NCBI GenBank assembly: GCA_011056555.1
Contig: DSEQ01000016.1
Coordinates: forward strand, 1-47,036
Length of the DNA: 47,036 bases
Direction: 5' to 3'
Source of the DNA: Candidatus Zixiibacteriota bacterium
Lineage (GTDB): Bacteria; Zixibacteria; MSB-5A5; JAABVY01
Positions 1-8,433 of the stretch are shown here, in pieces. A program made the position numbers and the translations under genes. Below the pieces are notes generated by a model. That model was given only the letters and a program-made list of their open reading frames with translations, was not told the origin of the DNA and made no database searches. Position 1 is the first letter of the stretch. Every line of letters starts with the position of its first letter.

Positions 1-11
1 CCTAATTTTTG

Positions 12-1682
12 TTAAATCTCCGGATTCTCGACATACTCGCCGTAAACCTCGCGGAAGACATCGCAAATCTCGCCCATAGTGGCGTAAGCCTTGACAGCAT
101 CAATAATATACGGCATGGTATTATCCGAAGGCGTCGCGGCGACCTTTTTCAGCTCTTCCAGAGTGCGGGCAACTTTGTCATTGTCACGCATCGCTTTCGC
201 TTTCTTGATGCTTTCCATCTGCTCCAGATGCGCCTTCTCGTCAATCTTCAGAATCTCAATCTCGATTTCCTCATCCTCGAGAATGAAGTCATTGACGCCG
301 ACTATTATCCGTTCCTTCTTGTCGATCTCCTGCTGGAACTGATAAGCGGCCCGTGCAATTTCCCTCTGGAAATAACCGGTCTCTATTCCTTTCAGAACTC
401 CACCGCGTTTATCGATCTCATCGAAATATTCCAGCGCCTGTTTTTCAATCCTGTTGGTGAGACCTTCTACAAAATATGAACCGGCCAGGGGATCGATCGT
501 ATTTACAACCCCGGTTTCATGAGCCAGCACCTGCTGGGTACGAAGCGCAATCAGGGCGGCCTTATCCGAGGGCAGCGCCAGGGTTTCATCCATCGAATTA
601 GTGTGCAGGCTCTGTGTTCCGCCCAATGCGGCGGACATTGCCTCGTAAGCTGTGCGTACGATATTCAACTCCGGCTGTTGCGCGGTCAATGAACATCCCG
701 CGGTCTGCGTATGGAACCGCAGCATCCAGCTCCTGGGATCTTTGGCGCCATATTTTTCACGCATACGGCGGGCATAAATTCTGCGAGCCGCACGATACTT
801 GGCGATCTCCTCGAAGAAATCGGAGTGCGCATTAAAGAAAAATGATAATCTTGGTGCAAACGAGTCAACATCAAGGCCACGCTCCATGGCCGCCTCGATA
901 TAAGTGAAACCATCAGCCAGAGTGAAGGCAAGCTCCTGTGCGGCTGTTGCACCAGCCTCCCGGATATGATAGCCCGAAATCGAAATAGTATTCCATTTGG
1001 GGACATTCTCTGTACAGAATTCGATCGTATCGACAATTAACCTCACTGAAGGCTCGGGAGGATAAATAAATTCCTTCTGCGCTATGTACTCCTTCAGAAT
1101 GTCGTTCTGCAATGTCCCCTGGAGTTTCTCAATCGGAACACCTTTCTTCTCTCCCGCTGCGATATACATCGCCAGAAGAATGTTGGCCGGGGAATTGATC
1201 GTCATGGAGGTAGAGATTTTTCCAAGGTCGATGCCGTCAAAAATAATCTCCATATCAAGCAGAGTATCAACCGCCACGCCGCATTTGCCAACCTCGCCCA
1301 GACTGCGCTCATGATCGGAATCATATCCCATCAATGTCGGCAGATCGAAGGCTACCGAGAGACCATGCTGTCCCTGCTTCAGGAGGTAGTGATATCTCTT
1401 GTTGGTCTGGCGGGGCGTGCCCATGCCGGAGAATTGCCGCATTGTCCATGGCCTGCCGCGATACATGGATGCATGCACCCCGCGCGTATACGGATATTCG
1501 CCGGGAAAATTTATATCCTCGAAGTAATCCATATCGTCAATTCGATCCGGCGTACTCATAAAATCTACCGGCTCGGAGGATATGGTCACGAATTTCTTAT
1601 CTTTATTTTCCGTCTTTTCGGCCTCGGCTTTCCATTTGGCCTTGGCCTCTTTTATTTTTTTAATAGTCTCTTTATCGAACAT
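12..1682 (-). CDS. B12-dependent acyl-CoA mutase, large (catalytic) subunit, methylmalonyl-CoA mutase type
   Basis: The 556-residue product matches the TIM-barrel half of methylmalonyl-CoA mutases and ends before any cobalamin-binding domain, so this is the two-subunit type whose B12 subunit is encoded elsewhere, perhaps just left of the window. Visible motifs are [11 protein letters not shown] (residues about 76-86), [10 protein letters not shown] (107-116), PPEPSVRLI (208-216) and SGYHIREAG with the catalytic-type His239. The residue equal to Tyr89 of the Propionibacterium enzyme is Phe84; the Arg207 equivalent is kept as Arg214. The family interconverts methylmalonyl-CoA and succinyl-CoA, but the Phe leaves the exact substrate open. 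I start at the ATG at 1682, which has GAGG five bases upstream; a GTG two codons earlier overlaps that site. The chaperone meaB lies directly upstream in the same operon. Confidence 0.9.
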   Translation of the reverse strand: MFDKETIKKIKEAKAKWKAEAEKTENKDKKFVTISSEPVDFMSTPDRIDDMDYFEDINFPGEYPYTRGVHASMYRGRPWTMRQFSGMGTPRQTNKRYHYLLKQGQHGLSVAFDLPTLMGYDSDHERSLGEVGKCGVAVDTLLDMEIIFDGIDLGKISTSMTINSPANILLAMYIAAGEKKGVPIEKLQGTLQNDILKEYIAQKEFIYPPEPSVRLIVDTIEFCTENVPKWNTISISGYHIREAGATAAQELAFTLADGFTYIEAAMERGLDVDSFAPRLSFFFNAHSDFFEEIAKYRAARRIYARRMREKYGAKDPRSWMLRFHTQTAGCSLTAQQPELNIVRTAYEAMSAALGGTQSLHTNSMDETLALPSDKAALIALRTQQVLAHETGVVNTIDPLAGSYFVEGLTNRIEKQALEYFDEIDKRGGVLKGIETGYFQREIARAAYQFQQEIDKKERIIVGVNDFILEDEEIEIEILKIDEKAHLEQMESIKKAKAMRDNDKVARTLEELKKVAATPSDNTMPYIIDAVKAYATMGEICDVFREVYGEYVENPEI

Positions 1683-1737
1683 ACTCACCTCGAGATGTTA
1701 GAGGATTAGATATTTTTCATCGCAATATAAACATTAA

Positions 1738-1762
1738 AAATAAGCTTTTGTGGCGCTTATTT
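1738..1762 (-). other. Hairpin between meaB and the mutase gene
   Basis: On the minus strand an 8-bp stem (AAATAAGC / GCTTATTT) with a 9-base loop is followed by only a few more T residues. It could be a weak terminator or attenuator that lowers mutase expression relative to meaB, or a processing site. The stem is AT-rich, so the call is tentative. Confidence 0.3.
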
Positions 1763-1797
1763 CAAGTAATAATTAACACTGGGAATGGAGTATTGTT

Positions 1798-2742
1798 CTA
1801 CTTTTTAGAGTAATGCCTGTCGTAAAGTTCCATAGCGGTTTTGACCGGGTCGTTTTTACGGTTGTATATATCCTCCAAGAGGTTCTCGAATGTTTCGGCT
1901 GAATGCAGTTGATCCTCAATGTTGGCCGAAAGCATGGTGCGGATATGTTCTATGATATCTTTCCTGATCTGCTCTTTGCGGTTGGCCTTGAATCGACCGG
2001 ATTCCATCAAGTAATCCTTATGCTGCATGATCGCCTTTATAAGCAGGTCAATGCCTTCTTTTTTGACCGCCGAGGTCGGTATGACCGGGTAGCCCCAGTC
2101 AGCCCTCTCACGCTTAAGTTGCAGCAGGTGATTCAATTCCGATATCACCCGATCCGAGCCTTCGCGATCCGCCTTATTTACGCAGAAGACATTGGCAATC
2201 TCCATCAGCCCCGCCTTCATAGCCTGGATCACATCCCCCGATTCCGGCACAATCGCAACCACGACTGTATCAGCGGCATCGACGATATCGAGCTCCACCT
2301 GCCCCACTCCTACAGTCTCGATCAATATATAGTCGAAACCATATGCATCATAAACCATGCTGACGTCTTTTGTGGCGCGGGCCAGACCGCCCATAGAACC
2401 CCGCGTTGCCATACTGCGGATGAAAACATTTTCGTTGCTGCTTAAATTTTGCATGCGGATTCGATCGCCCAGGAACGCTCCGCCGGTGAAGGGCGAGGAT
2501 GGATCAACTGCGATTATGCCGACGCGGTTGCCGTCATTGACAAGAATTTCCGTTATGGAGTCCATGAGTGTGCTCTTGCCGGCCCCGGGTGGCCCGGTCA
2601 GCCCTATTTTATAAGCTTTTCCGGTATCTTTGTAGAGAGTGGAGAGAACCTTGCGGTAATTCTCCTCGCGGTTTTCGACATAGCTGATGATTCTTGATAG
2701 CGCCCTCGGCTCCCTTTTCTTGAACCTGTCAAGCAGCGACAT
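1798..2742 (-). CDS. meaB: MeaB/ArgK-family GTPase, acyl-CoA mutase chaperone
   Basis: The 314-residue product is a G3E-type P-loop GTPase. It has the Walker A sequence GPPGAGKS (residues 50-57), the family signature VDPSSPFTGGAFLGDR about 30 residues later, the ETVGVGQ segment and a VNKAD guanine-specificity motif. MeaB proteins guard B12 mutases: they gate cofactor loading and help remove inactivated cobalamin, in the cytoplasm. The position directly upstream of the mutase large subunit supports that role. The start codon lies two bases after the recJ stop, so it is probably translated from the same message. Length is normal for the family. Confidence 0.93.
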   Translation of the reverse strand: MSLLDRFKKREPRALSRIISYVENREENYRKVLSTLYKDTGKAYKIGLTGPPGAGKSTLMDSITEILVNDGNRVGIIAVDPSSPFTGGAFLGDRIRMQNLSSNENVFIRSMATRGSMGGLARATKDVSMVYDAYGFDYILIETVGVGQVELDIVDAADTVVVAIVPESGDVIQAMKAGLMEIANVFCVNKADREGSDRVISELNHLLQLKRERADWGYPVIPTSAVKKEGIDLLIKAIMQHKDYLMESGRFKANRKEQIRKDIIEHIRTMLSANIEDQLHSAETFENLLEDIYNRKNDPVKTAMELYDRHYSKK

Positions 2743-2744
2743 AG

Positions 2745-4463
2745 CTAATATCTCAAGTCCTTAATGCGAAGCTGAATCTTCGATTGATCGCCGAAATAGT
2801 TCATTTCGGCCACATAGACCAGGTCAACCGCCACAGAACGGAGGGCAAGCTGATGGGCATGTTCGCCGAAACCGAATCCGATAACATCAAAAACCTTCTC
2901 GCCCTTTTTCACTTTCATCTTGAGGTGATTCTTTCCGACTACATGAGGCGTGCCTACGGCCTCGAGATTTCTGGTCAGGAAGATGGGGCGCATATTAGCC
3001 GGACCGAACGGGGCAAACATGTCGATTGTATCGATAAACTTCTCATCGATATCGTCAAGATCAATTTCAGCATCAATTTTAAGTTTTGGTGTGAGGTCCT
3101 CGTCGGTCAATTCTTCCAGGGCGACCTGTTTGAATTTGCGTGAGAAAATCTCGATCTTGCTGGGTTTTATTGTCAGGCCCGCCGCATATTTATGCCCACC
3201 GAAGCGCAGCAGATCATCGGAACAGAAGTTCAGTGCATTGTAAATATGGAAATTTGGAATCGACCTGGCAGAACCCTTGCCCTCATCGCCATCGATTGCG
3301 ATTAATATGGTAGGCAGGTAGAACTTTTCGACCAGGCGTGAGGCCACGATTCCAATGACGCCCTGATGCCATCCCTTGGAGGCCAGCACAATTGCGCGGT
3401 CATTTTTCAGGTCGACCTCCGTTTCGATCATTTCCAAAGCTTCAGTCAGGGTCTTCTCGTCAATCGATTTACGGCGTCTGTTTTCTTCCTCCAGGAACTT
3501 GGCAATTTTCGAGGCCACCGCCTCGTCCCTGGTGGTCAGAAGCCTGATAGCCTTTTCGGCATTCCCCAGCCGCCCGATGGCGTTAATACGGGGAGCCAGC
3601 ACATAGACCACCTGTCCGGTGGATATCTCCTTGCCCAGCAGACCGGAAACAAAGGTCAAAGACTTCAGGCCCGGCTTGGTGGTGCGGATGATCTGTTTTA
3701 TACCGAATTTGGTCAGGATACGGTTCTCGTCCACAAGCGGTACTATATCGGCTGATGTCCCCAGGGCAACCAGGTCCAGATGTTCCTCCAGTTCGCTCTC
3801 AGGCTGATTGAGCCGTCTGTAAAGGGCCTGGGCAACCTTGAAGGCCACGCCCACGCCCGAAAGCTCATGGCTGCCATGATCCTCATCGTGAAGCTTGGGA
3901 TTGATGAGCGCGACCGCTTTAGGCAGATTCGGACCGGGTTCATGATGGTCGGTCACGATTATATCGATACCCAGTTCGCGTGCCCTCTCCACCTCATCGA
4001 CAGCAGTTACACCCGTATCGACAGAGATAATCAGGGTCACCCCCTGCTTGACAGCTTCAGCCAGGCCATCCTCAGAAATACCATATCCCTCAACCAGACG
4101 GTTTGGAAGATAATAGCTGATCTGGGCTCCCAGCTTGTTGAGCACGAGAAACATCAATCCCGCGGCAGTGATGCCATCGACATCATAGTCCCCGTAAACC
4201 ATCATCTTTTCATTTTCCCTCAGCGCCTCAACGATGCGCTCCACCCCTTTTTCCATATCCGGCAGCAAAAACGGATCCTTGAGATCCGACATAGATGGGT
4301 TAATGAAATGATTGACTTTTTCTGCAGTATCAAGCCCCCGGTTAATAAGGATTTTAAGAATATTATCGGGCAGGTCAATTTCTCTGGACATTTCATCCAC
4401 AAGGTGGAAGTCCGGTTCCGGGGCAACCTGCCATACCGGTTGTATGTATTTTGTAAGATTCAT
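2745..4463 (-). CDS. recJ: Single-stranded-DNA-specific 5'-3' exonuclease RecJ
   Basis: The 572-residue product is a DHH-family exonuclease acting in recombination repair and mismatch excision. The N-terminal DHH domain shows VYGDYDVDGITAAGL near residue 90 and VTDHHEPG near 150, which bind the metal ions. The DHHA1 part shows GHKYAAGLTI near residue 430, and a C-terminal OB-like domain follows. I place the start at the ATG at 4463. A start 10 codons earlier, at 4493, would put the coding region inside the 3' end of the RNase P RNA. The ATG lies 16 bases after rnpB and is preceded by an A/T tract without a clear Shine-Dalgarno site. It heads the recJ-meaB-mutase run. Confidence 0.92.
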   Translation of the reverse strand: MNLTKYIQPVWQVAPEPDFHLVDEMSREIDLPDNILKILINRGLDTAEKVNHFINPSMSDLKDPFLLPDMEKGVERIVEALRENEKMMVYGDYDVDGITAAGLMFLVLNKLGAQISYYLPNRLVEGYGISEDGLAEAVKQGVTLIISVDTGVTAVDEVERARELGIDIIVTDHHEPGPNLPKAVALINPKLHDEDHGSHELSGVGVAFKVAQALYRRLNQPESELEEHLDLVALGTSADIVPLVDENRILTKFGIKQIIRTTKPGLKSLTFVSGLLGKEISTGQVVYVLAPRINAIGRLGNAEKAIRLLTTRDEAVASKIAKFLEEENRRRKSIDEKTLTEALEMIETEVDLKNDRAIVLASKGWHQGVIGIVASRLVEKFYLPTILIAIDGDEGKGSARSIPNFHIYNALNFCSDDLLRFGGHKYAAGLTIKPSKIEIFSRKFKQVALEELTDEDLTPKLKIDAEIDLDDIDEKFIDTIDMFAPFGPANMRPIFLTRNLEAVGTPHVVGKNHLKMKVKKGEKVFDVIGFGFGEHAHQLALRSVAVDLVYVAEMNYFGDQSKIQLRIKDLRY

Positions 4464-4478
4464 CGTATTAAAAAAAAT

Positions 4479-4893
4479 GGCCAAAGCAGGCAATAAGCCG
4501 AGTTCTGTATTTCCGCTTTTGCCGAATTCATTCAGCTTTCAGCTGAATAAACTCGGCCAAATAGCTCTGCGGAAATGCGATCATCCATCTGGGAGAAAAG
4601 TCGCCTTTTCCCTCACGCGGCCTACCCGCGGGTCAAACGGTGCAGGCTACACCTTCCCGCCTACATGGCCTTGCTCCAAACGGGGTTTGCCAGCAGGCTA
4701 TGTTACCATAGCCTCTGGTGGTCTCTTACACCACCGTTTCACCTTTACCCCGAAAGCCGAAGCTTTACAGGGAAGTCTCTTTTCTGTGGCACTTTCCGTC
4801 GGATCACTCCGCCCTCTGTTTCAGAGGCGTTCTGCCTTCTGGAGCTCGGACTTTCCTCACCCGTCGGGCGCGATCGCTTTGCCTACTTTAGCC
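4479..4893 (-). ncRNA. rnpB: RNase P RNA, bacterial type A
   Basis: The minus strand carries the conserved RNase P RNA blocks in order: GAGGAAAGTCCGAGCTCC near the 5' end, AGAGACCACC, GGCAAACCCCG, GATGGATGATCGC, and ACAGAACTCGGCTTA near the 3' end. The ends were set by the P1 helix: GGCTAAAGTAGGC (4893-4881) pairs with GCCTGCTTTGGCC (4491-4479) along all 13 positions, with two G-U pairs. The resulting length of about 415 nt is normal. It is the catalytic subunit that trims tRNA 5' leaders. Several open frames run across it on both strands and are not genes. Directly after the 3' end there is a run of eight T and then the recJ start codon. Confidence 0.95.
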
Positions 4894-4900
4894 AATAATA

Positions 4901-4931
4901 TATATAAAGAACTACAACTTATTGCTCTCAA
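4901..4931 (-). promoter_or_regulatory. Possible sigma-70-type promoter for rnpB
   Basis: Upstream of rnpB on the minus strand there is TTGAGA (4931-4926) and, 19 bases on, TATATA (4906-4901), about 8 bases before the predicted RNA 5' end. The spacer is longer than ideal and the area is AT-rich, so the exact boxes are uncertain. Confidence 0.35.
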
Positions 4932-5276
4932 CCTCAGCATAGCACCATGAGCTTAGTCATTTATTTACATAAAATCAATTAAAAAATACATATAATCAAA
5001 TCAGGATTTGGAAATTTTATGTAACAAGTTGCAAGACAATGCCTTGTGAATAAGAATCCCTCTTTTTGAATAAGCCCGAAATTATCACATTATCTGGAAA
5101 TCAATCCGAATTTTCAAAATCCGTCATACCCAGTATTTTAAACAAATCTTAAGGCAAAATGTTGCCTTTTTATAAATTATACGATTTTCAAAGGCAATCC
5201 GATTAATATTCCAATTATCTGCCCGGTTTCTTTAATTTGCCGTGTATTATGCCTTGAGAGTCCGAATTTTTAAGAC
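4932..5276. other. AT-rich intergenic region without a supported gene
   Basis: About 345 bases of AT-rich sequence lie between rnpB and the terminator of the exported-protein operon. I see no convincing open frame. One small inverted repeat, AAGGCAA-AATG-TTGCCTT (5151-5168), is followed on the plus strand by TTT. It looks like a weak plus-strand terminator but has no plus-strand gene in front of it. Confidence 0.6.
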
Positions 5277-5301
5277 AAAAAAAGCCGCCCGAAGGCGGCT
5301 T
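5277..5301 (-). terminator. Rho-independent terminator of the exported-protein operon
   Basis: On the minus strand AAGCCGCC-TTCG-GGCGGCTT forms an 8-bp GC-rich stem with a stable UUCG loop, followed by seven T in total. It lies 22 bases past the stop codon of the 5324 gene and closes that transcript. Confidence 0.9.
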
Positions 5302-5323
5302 CAGCTTCCCTGCACAAGCTATA

Positions 5324-5956
5324 CTAATCAAAATTCTCGTCGAGCATTTTAAACTTCTCCTGCTGCATGGCGAGGTTCAAAAGCAGCTTCTCCTGGCCAT
5401 TCTCATTTATCACCGTGACAAATGAATTCCATGAGAGCGAAGTTTTGTAGCTTAAATTGTCAAGTTTCTGTGAAAGGTCATTTATAAAATCCTGGACCTT
5501 CTCCATCATCGGGGTCGTATCGGCGGGATCCTCGAATTTTTTTCCTCGCTCTTCGATCCATTTGGCCAGCTCGAGATAGGAATCAATATCGGCCGCCAGC
5601 GTCATAGAATAAAACACTTCCTGTCCGTTATCGACTCTAGCCCCTTCCCGCACATCCTCAATTTTTATGACCTTGCCGACCGTATTCAGAATGATTTTCT
5701 GGAAGGCGGTAAAAATCGCGCCCACTTCCCCGCCGAGGTCGCCGACATCGCCCATAATCAGACCATAAACATCAGGCGCGTTAGTCTTGATAAACTCCTG
5801 GTCTTCAGCGGCCAAATAAGAGAAAGCCAGCTTCAAGTCACCTTCCTCAAAAACGGCGGACCAGAAATTTCTGGTGGTTGTGACAGGATCAGCTGTTAGA
5901 TTGGCAGCGAAAATAAATAAGATAAATACACATACTGCCAGAGTTGTTTTTTTCAT
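5324..5956 (-). CDS. Secreted protein of unknown function, tandem paralogue 3
   Basis: The 210-residue product has a Sec signal peptide: MKK, a hydrophobic stretch through about residue 20, and a likely cut after NLTA. There is no lipobox Cys, so it should be periplasmic or secreted. The mature part begins with a segment (NFWSAVFEEGDLKLAFSYL, then EDQEF and LIMGD) that parallels the next gene upstream (EDQKV, FIMGE). The C-terminus also matches it (INENGQEK...MQQEKF against MDENGEWR...QQQEQL). The two are therefore tandem duplicates. The layout recalls small exported NTF2-like or DUF4878-type proteins, but I do not recognise the family. The start at 5956 has GGGGAGGAG just upstream; it is the last gene before the terminator. 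Confidence 0.8.
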   Translation of the reverse strand: MKKTTLAVCVFILFIFAANLTADPVTTTRNFWSAVFEEGDLKLAFSYLAAEDQEFIKTNAPDVYGLIMGDVGDLGGEVGAIFTAFQKIILNTVGKVIKIEDVREGARVDNGQEVFYSMTLAADIDSYLELAKWIEERGKKFEDPADTTPMMEKVQDFINDLSQKLDNLSYKTSLSWNSFVTVINENGQEKLLLNLAMQQEKFKMLDENFD

Positions 5957-6036
5957 TGTTCTCCTCCCCGGATTACCAGTTTTCAAATTATAGCTTGTCC
6001 TCTATTTATTCGAAAAAGGCGGCCGGATGTTGCGAA

Positions 6037-6729
6037 TTAATTGCCGAAATCAAGCTGTTCCTGCTGCTGGGCCAATCCCAGATTGATTCTCCACTCCCCA
6101 TTTTCATCCATAACCCTGACCGGGAAGATATAGGTGGAATATTTGTCGGTATCAATATTGGCCACCGCATTTTTCATGTCATTTTTGATTTTCCAGATGA
6201 TCTTGTCACGCTCCGCCTTTGGAATTGTATCAATCTGAACATCTCCATATTTTCGCTGTAATTCCATAAACATTCCATAAAATATAAAAGCTATGGACAT
6301 GTAATCGGAGGGATAGGAAATCTCCAGCCCCACCTCGACATAACCATCACGCTCTTCCCCTTTGCGGGCATTGAATTTTACGAGATCGTTGACCATTTCC
6401 AGGAGCTCCGGAGCCATCTGTTCATAGGTATCTGAATACGCCTCCAGCTCGGGATCATTCTCTCCCATGATAAAGCTGTGGACCTTGGGGCTCTGCATGA
6501 TTACCTTCTGATCCTCTTCGGAGAGAAGCTCAAATGCTCCCTTCAAATCATTCTGCTCCATGATTCGGTCGATAAATGTATTCACCACTCCCTGAGGCGT
6601 TTCAAGTGAATTCTCGTTACCACCCCCGCACCCTGATATTACAAGAGCTGATAGAAAAAATACTAATGTCCGGGCCAGATCCATCCAGCCTGTTGATTTT
6701 CCTTGATCCGGTTTGAATTTAATCATCAT
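6037..6729 (-). CDS. Lipoprotein of unknown function, tandem paralogue 2
   Basis: The 230-residue product has an N-terminal hydrophobic segment ending in the lipobox LVISGC, followed by GGGNE, so it is predicted to be lipid-anchored. After the anchor comes a helical segment with FIDRIMEQNDLKGAFELL and EEDQKVIMQ, then a long helical middle and a C-terminal strand pair around DENGEWRINLGLAQQQE. It is a clear relative of the gene downstream at 5324-5956 and a weaker one of the gene at 6745-7464. AAGGA precedes the ATG at 6729. Function unknown. Confidence 0.8.
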   Translation of the reverse strand: MMIKFKPDQGKSTGWMDLARTLVFFLSALVISGCGGGNENSLETPQGVVNTFIDRIMEQNDLKGAFELLSEEDQKVIMQSPKVHSFIMGENDPELEAYSDTYEQMAPELLEMVNDLVKFNARKGEERDGYVEVGLEISYPSDYMSIAFIFYGMFMELQRKYGDVQIDTIPKAERDKIIWKIKNDMKNAVANIDTDKYSTYIFPVRVMDENGEWRINLGLAQQQEQLDFGN

Positions 6730-6744
6730 TTTTTTCCTTATATT

Positions 6745-7464
6745 TTAATACTGCCTGAATATATCAAAACTTGTCTTGGCCTCTTTACATACTTTCCATT
6801 CAGAGCCTTCACGAATTAACTTGAGCGTATCGGTTTTGAGGCGTTTTGCAAAATCCATACTGTCAGCCACATGCCTGAGCCTTTCGAAGGCATGAACATA
6901 AAACTCCCTTTTTTCGGCAATTGAAAGACTGCTGTCGATTACAGCATCAAATATCGTTTTCCCCAATCTGCCGAGAGCGGCGTTAAAGACATTTATCACC
7001 AGAAGCGGACCGGTTACATCATATTCGAACAGGCAGGTGTTATCGCAGGAAACCCTTTTGATCCTGGGTACATTGTTAAATGATGCATGGACCGGGATGT
7101 AATCCCGGATAATCTCATACTTGAAAGCGGTCAGGGAATCCCAGTCCGGATTCTCTGCGCCGAAGCTTACATACTGCATCAAGGAGTCTTTGCTGATGAG
7201 CTCTCGATTCTGCCGGCAGAGATATTGGGCTGCCTCTTTGTAGTCACCCTCCATAATAGAATTCTTCAGGAAAAGCGCCGCTACGCTATCGGACGCAGAG
7301 GAAACCGTATCGATAAATCTGTCTATTGAAAAATCGTCTGCTCCAGCTTTTACTTCTGATTCTGGGACTGCCTCCCGGCCGCTATCGGCATCTTTCCCAT
7401 CATCGCCCCCACAGGCGATAAAGAGAACTAATGCGCTAAGAAGTATTAAGGCCATGCTTTTCAT
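6745..7464 (-). CDS. Lipoprotein of unknown function, tandem paralogue 1
   Basis: The 239-residue product starts with a short signal peptide and the lipobox LFIAC followed by GGDDGKD. A disordered Asp/Glu/Gly-rich linker of about 30 residues comes next. The folded part has NSIMEGDYKEAAQYL then RQNRELISKD, the same pattern as the two downstream genes, and ends with a GSEWKVCKEA strand like their C-terminal pair. Two extra Cys residues (SCDNTC) may form a disulfide. It is the first of the three tandem genes. It starts 58 bases after the folD stop, so it may belong to the long thrS-folD transcript or have its own promoter. Function not recognised. Confidence 0.78.
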   Translation of the reverse strand: MKSMALILLSALVLFIACGGDDGKDADSGREAVPESEVKAGADDFSIDRFIDTVSSASDSVAALFLKNSIMEGDYKEAAQYLCRQNRELISKDSLMQYVSFGAENPDWDSLTAFKYEIIRDYIPVHASFNNVPRIKRVSCDNTCLFEYDVTGPLLVINVFNAALGRLGKTIFDAVIDSSLSIAEKREFYVHAFERLRHVADSMDFAKRLKTDTLKLIREGSEWKVCKEAKTSFDIFRQY

Positions 7465-7522
7465 ATTAACTCATCACTTTAATTATCACATGTAATATCT
7501 TTATTATTAATGAATTACAGAG

Positions 7523-8410
7523 TTAGTCCGTTATCCTCTTTATCAGTTTGCAGGCCTTCACCGTGTTATAAAGGAGCATTGCGATTGTCATCGGACCAAC
7601 ACCTCCGGGGACAGGTGTAATCCAGGAACATTTTTTCTCGCAGCTTTCAAAATCTACATCTCCCACCAGCCGATAGCCCTTATCGGCTTCGGGGTCATCG
7701 ATGCGGTTGATGCCTACATCTATGACTATTGCATCATCCTTGATCATGTAGTCTTTGAGGTATTCCGCAATGCCCATGGCGCAGACGACCACATCGGCCT
7801 TTTTTGTGTGCTTGCTGATATCTTTGGTGCCGGTGTGGCAGACTGTCACGGTGCCGTTGGTTTCCGGCCATTTCTGCATTATCATAGCCGCCAGAGGCTT
7901 GCCGACAATATTTGATCTGCCCAGAATCACCACATCCTTTCCATTGAGCGAAATATCGTTGCGGCGAAGAAGTTCCAGAATTCCATAGGGAGTGCAGGTC
8001 AGAAAGAGCGGTTCGCCGATCAGTATTCGCCCCAGGTTTTCGGGATGAAAGCCGTCAACATCTTTGTAGGGATTGATCTGGAGGTTCAGGTCGAGCTTGT
8101 TTATCTGCTGCGGCAGCGGCTCCTGCACGAGGATACCGTGAATATCGTCGCGCTTGTTGAGATCGACCACCAGCCGGATCAAATCGTCATGGCTGATATC
8201 ATCGGGCCTGCAGATAACCTCGGAATGGATGCCGATTTTCTTGCACTGCTTGGCCTTGCTGTTGACATATATCTTTGAGGCCGGATTTTCCCCTACCAGG
8301 ACCGCGGCCAGTCCGGGAATTATATTGTCTTCCTTAAGTTCTTCAATTTCATTTTTGAGCTCTGCCTTGACCTCATCGGCAGCTTTCTTTCCATCCAGTA
8401 AATTTGCCAT
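7523..8410 (-). CDS. folD: Bifunctional methylenetetrahydrofolate dehydrogenase / methenyl-THF cyclohydrolase
   Basis: The 295-residue product is FolD, which oxidises 5,10-methylene-THF to methenyl-THF using NAD(P) and hydrolyses that to 10-formyl-THF for purine and fMet-tRNA synthesis. Family signatures are present: YVNSKAKQCKKIGI with the catalytic Lys, PYKDVDGFHPENLGR, the dinucleotide-binding VVILGRSNIVGKPLA, and ITPVPGGVGPMTIAML near the C-terminus. The ATG at 8410 has GGGAGG six bases upstream and is preferred. An ATG nine codons earlier, at 8437, overlaps the ymdB stop codon as ATGA. Confidence 0.95.
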   Translation of the reverse strand: MANLLDGKKAADEVKAELKNEIEELKEDNIIPGLAAVLVGENPASKIYVNSKAKQCKKIGIHSEVICRPDDISHDDLIRLVVDLNKRDDIHGILVQEPLPQQINKLDLNLQINPYKDVDGFHPENLGRILIGEPLFLTCTPYGILELLRRNDISLNGKDVVILGRSNIVGKPLAAMIMQKWPETNGTVTVCHTGTKDISKHTKKADVVVCAMGIAEYLKDYMIKDDAIVIDVGINRIDDPEADKGYRLVGDVDFESCEKKCSWITPVPGGVGPMTIAMLLYNTVKACKLIKRITD

Positions 8411-8433
8411 CAAAAGCCTCCCTGCCTCTATCT

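Noticed and set aside
4312..4950. A 212-codon plus-strand open frame, and shorter ones, over the RNase P RNA
   Set aside because: The region matches RNase P RNA on the minus strand base by base, including a 13-bp P1 helix. The frame is a by-product of a structured RNA gene and the translated sequence resembles nothing.
5151..5171. Terminator-like hairpin AAGGCAA-AATG-TTGCCTT on the plus strand
   Set aside because: There is no plus-strand gene upstream, and the stem is short and AT-rich. It is noted in the intergenic entry only.
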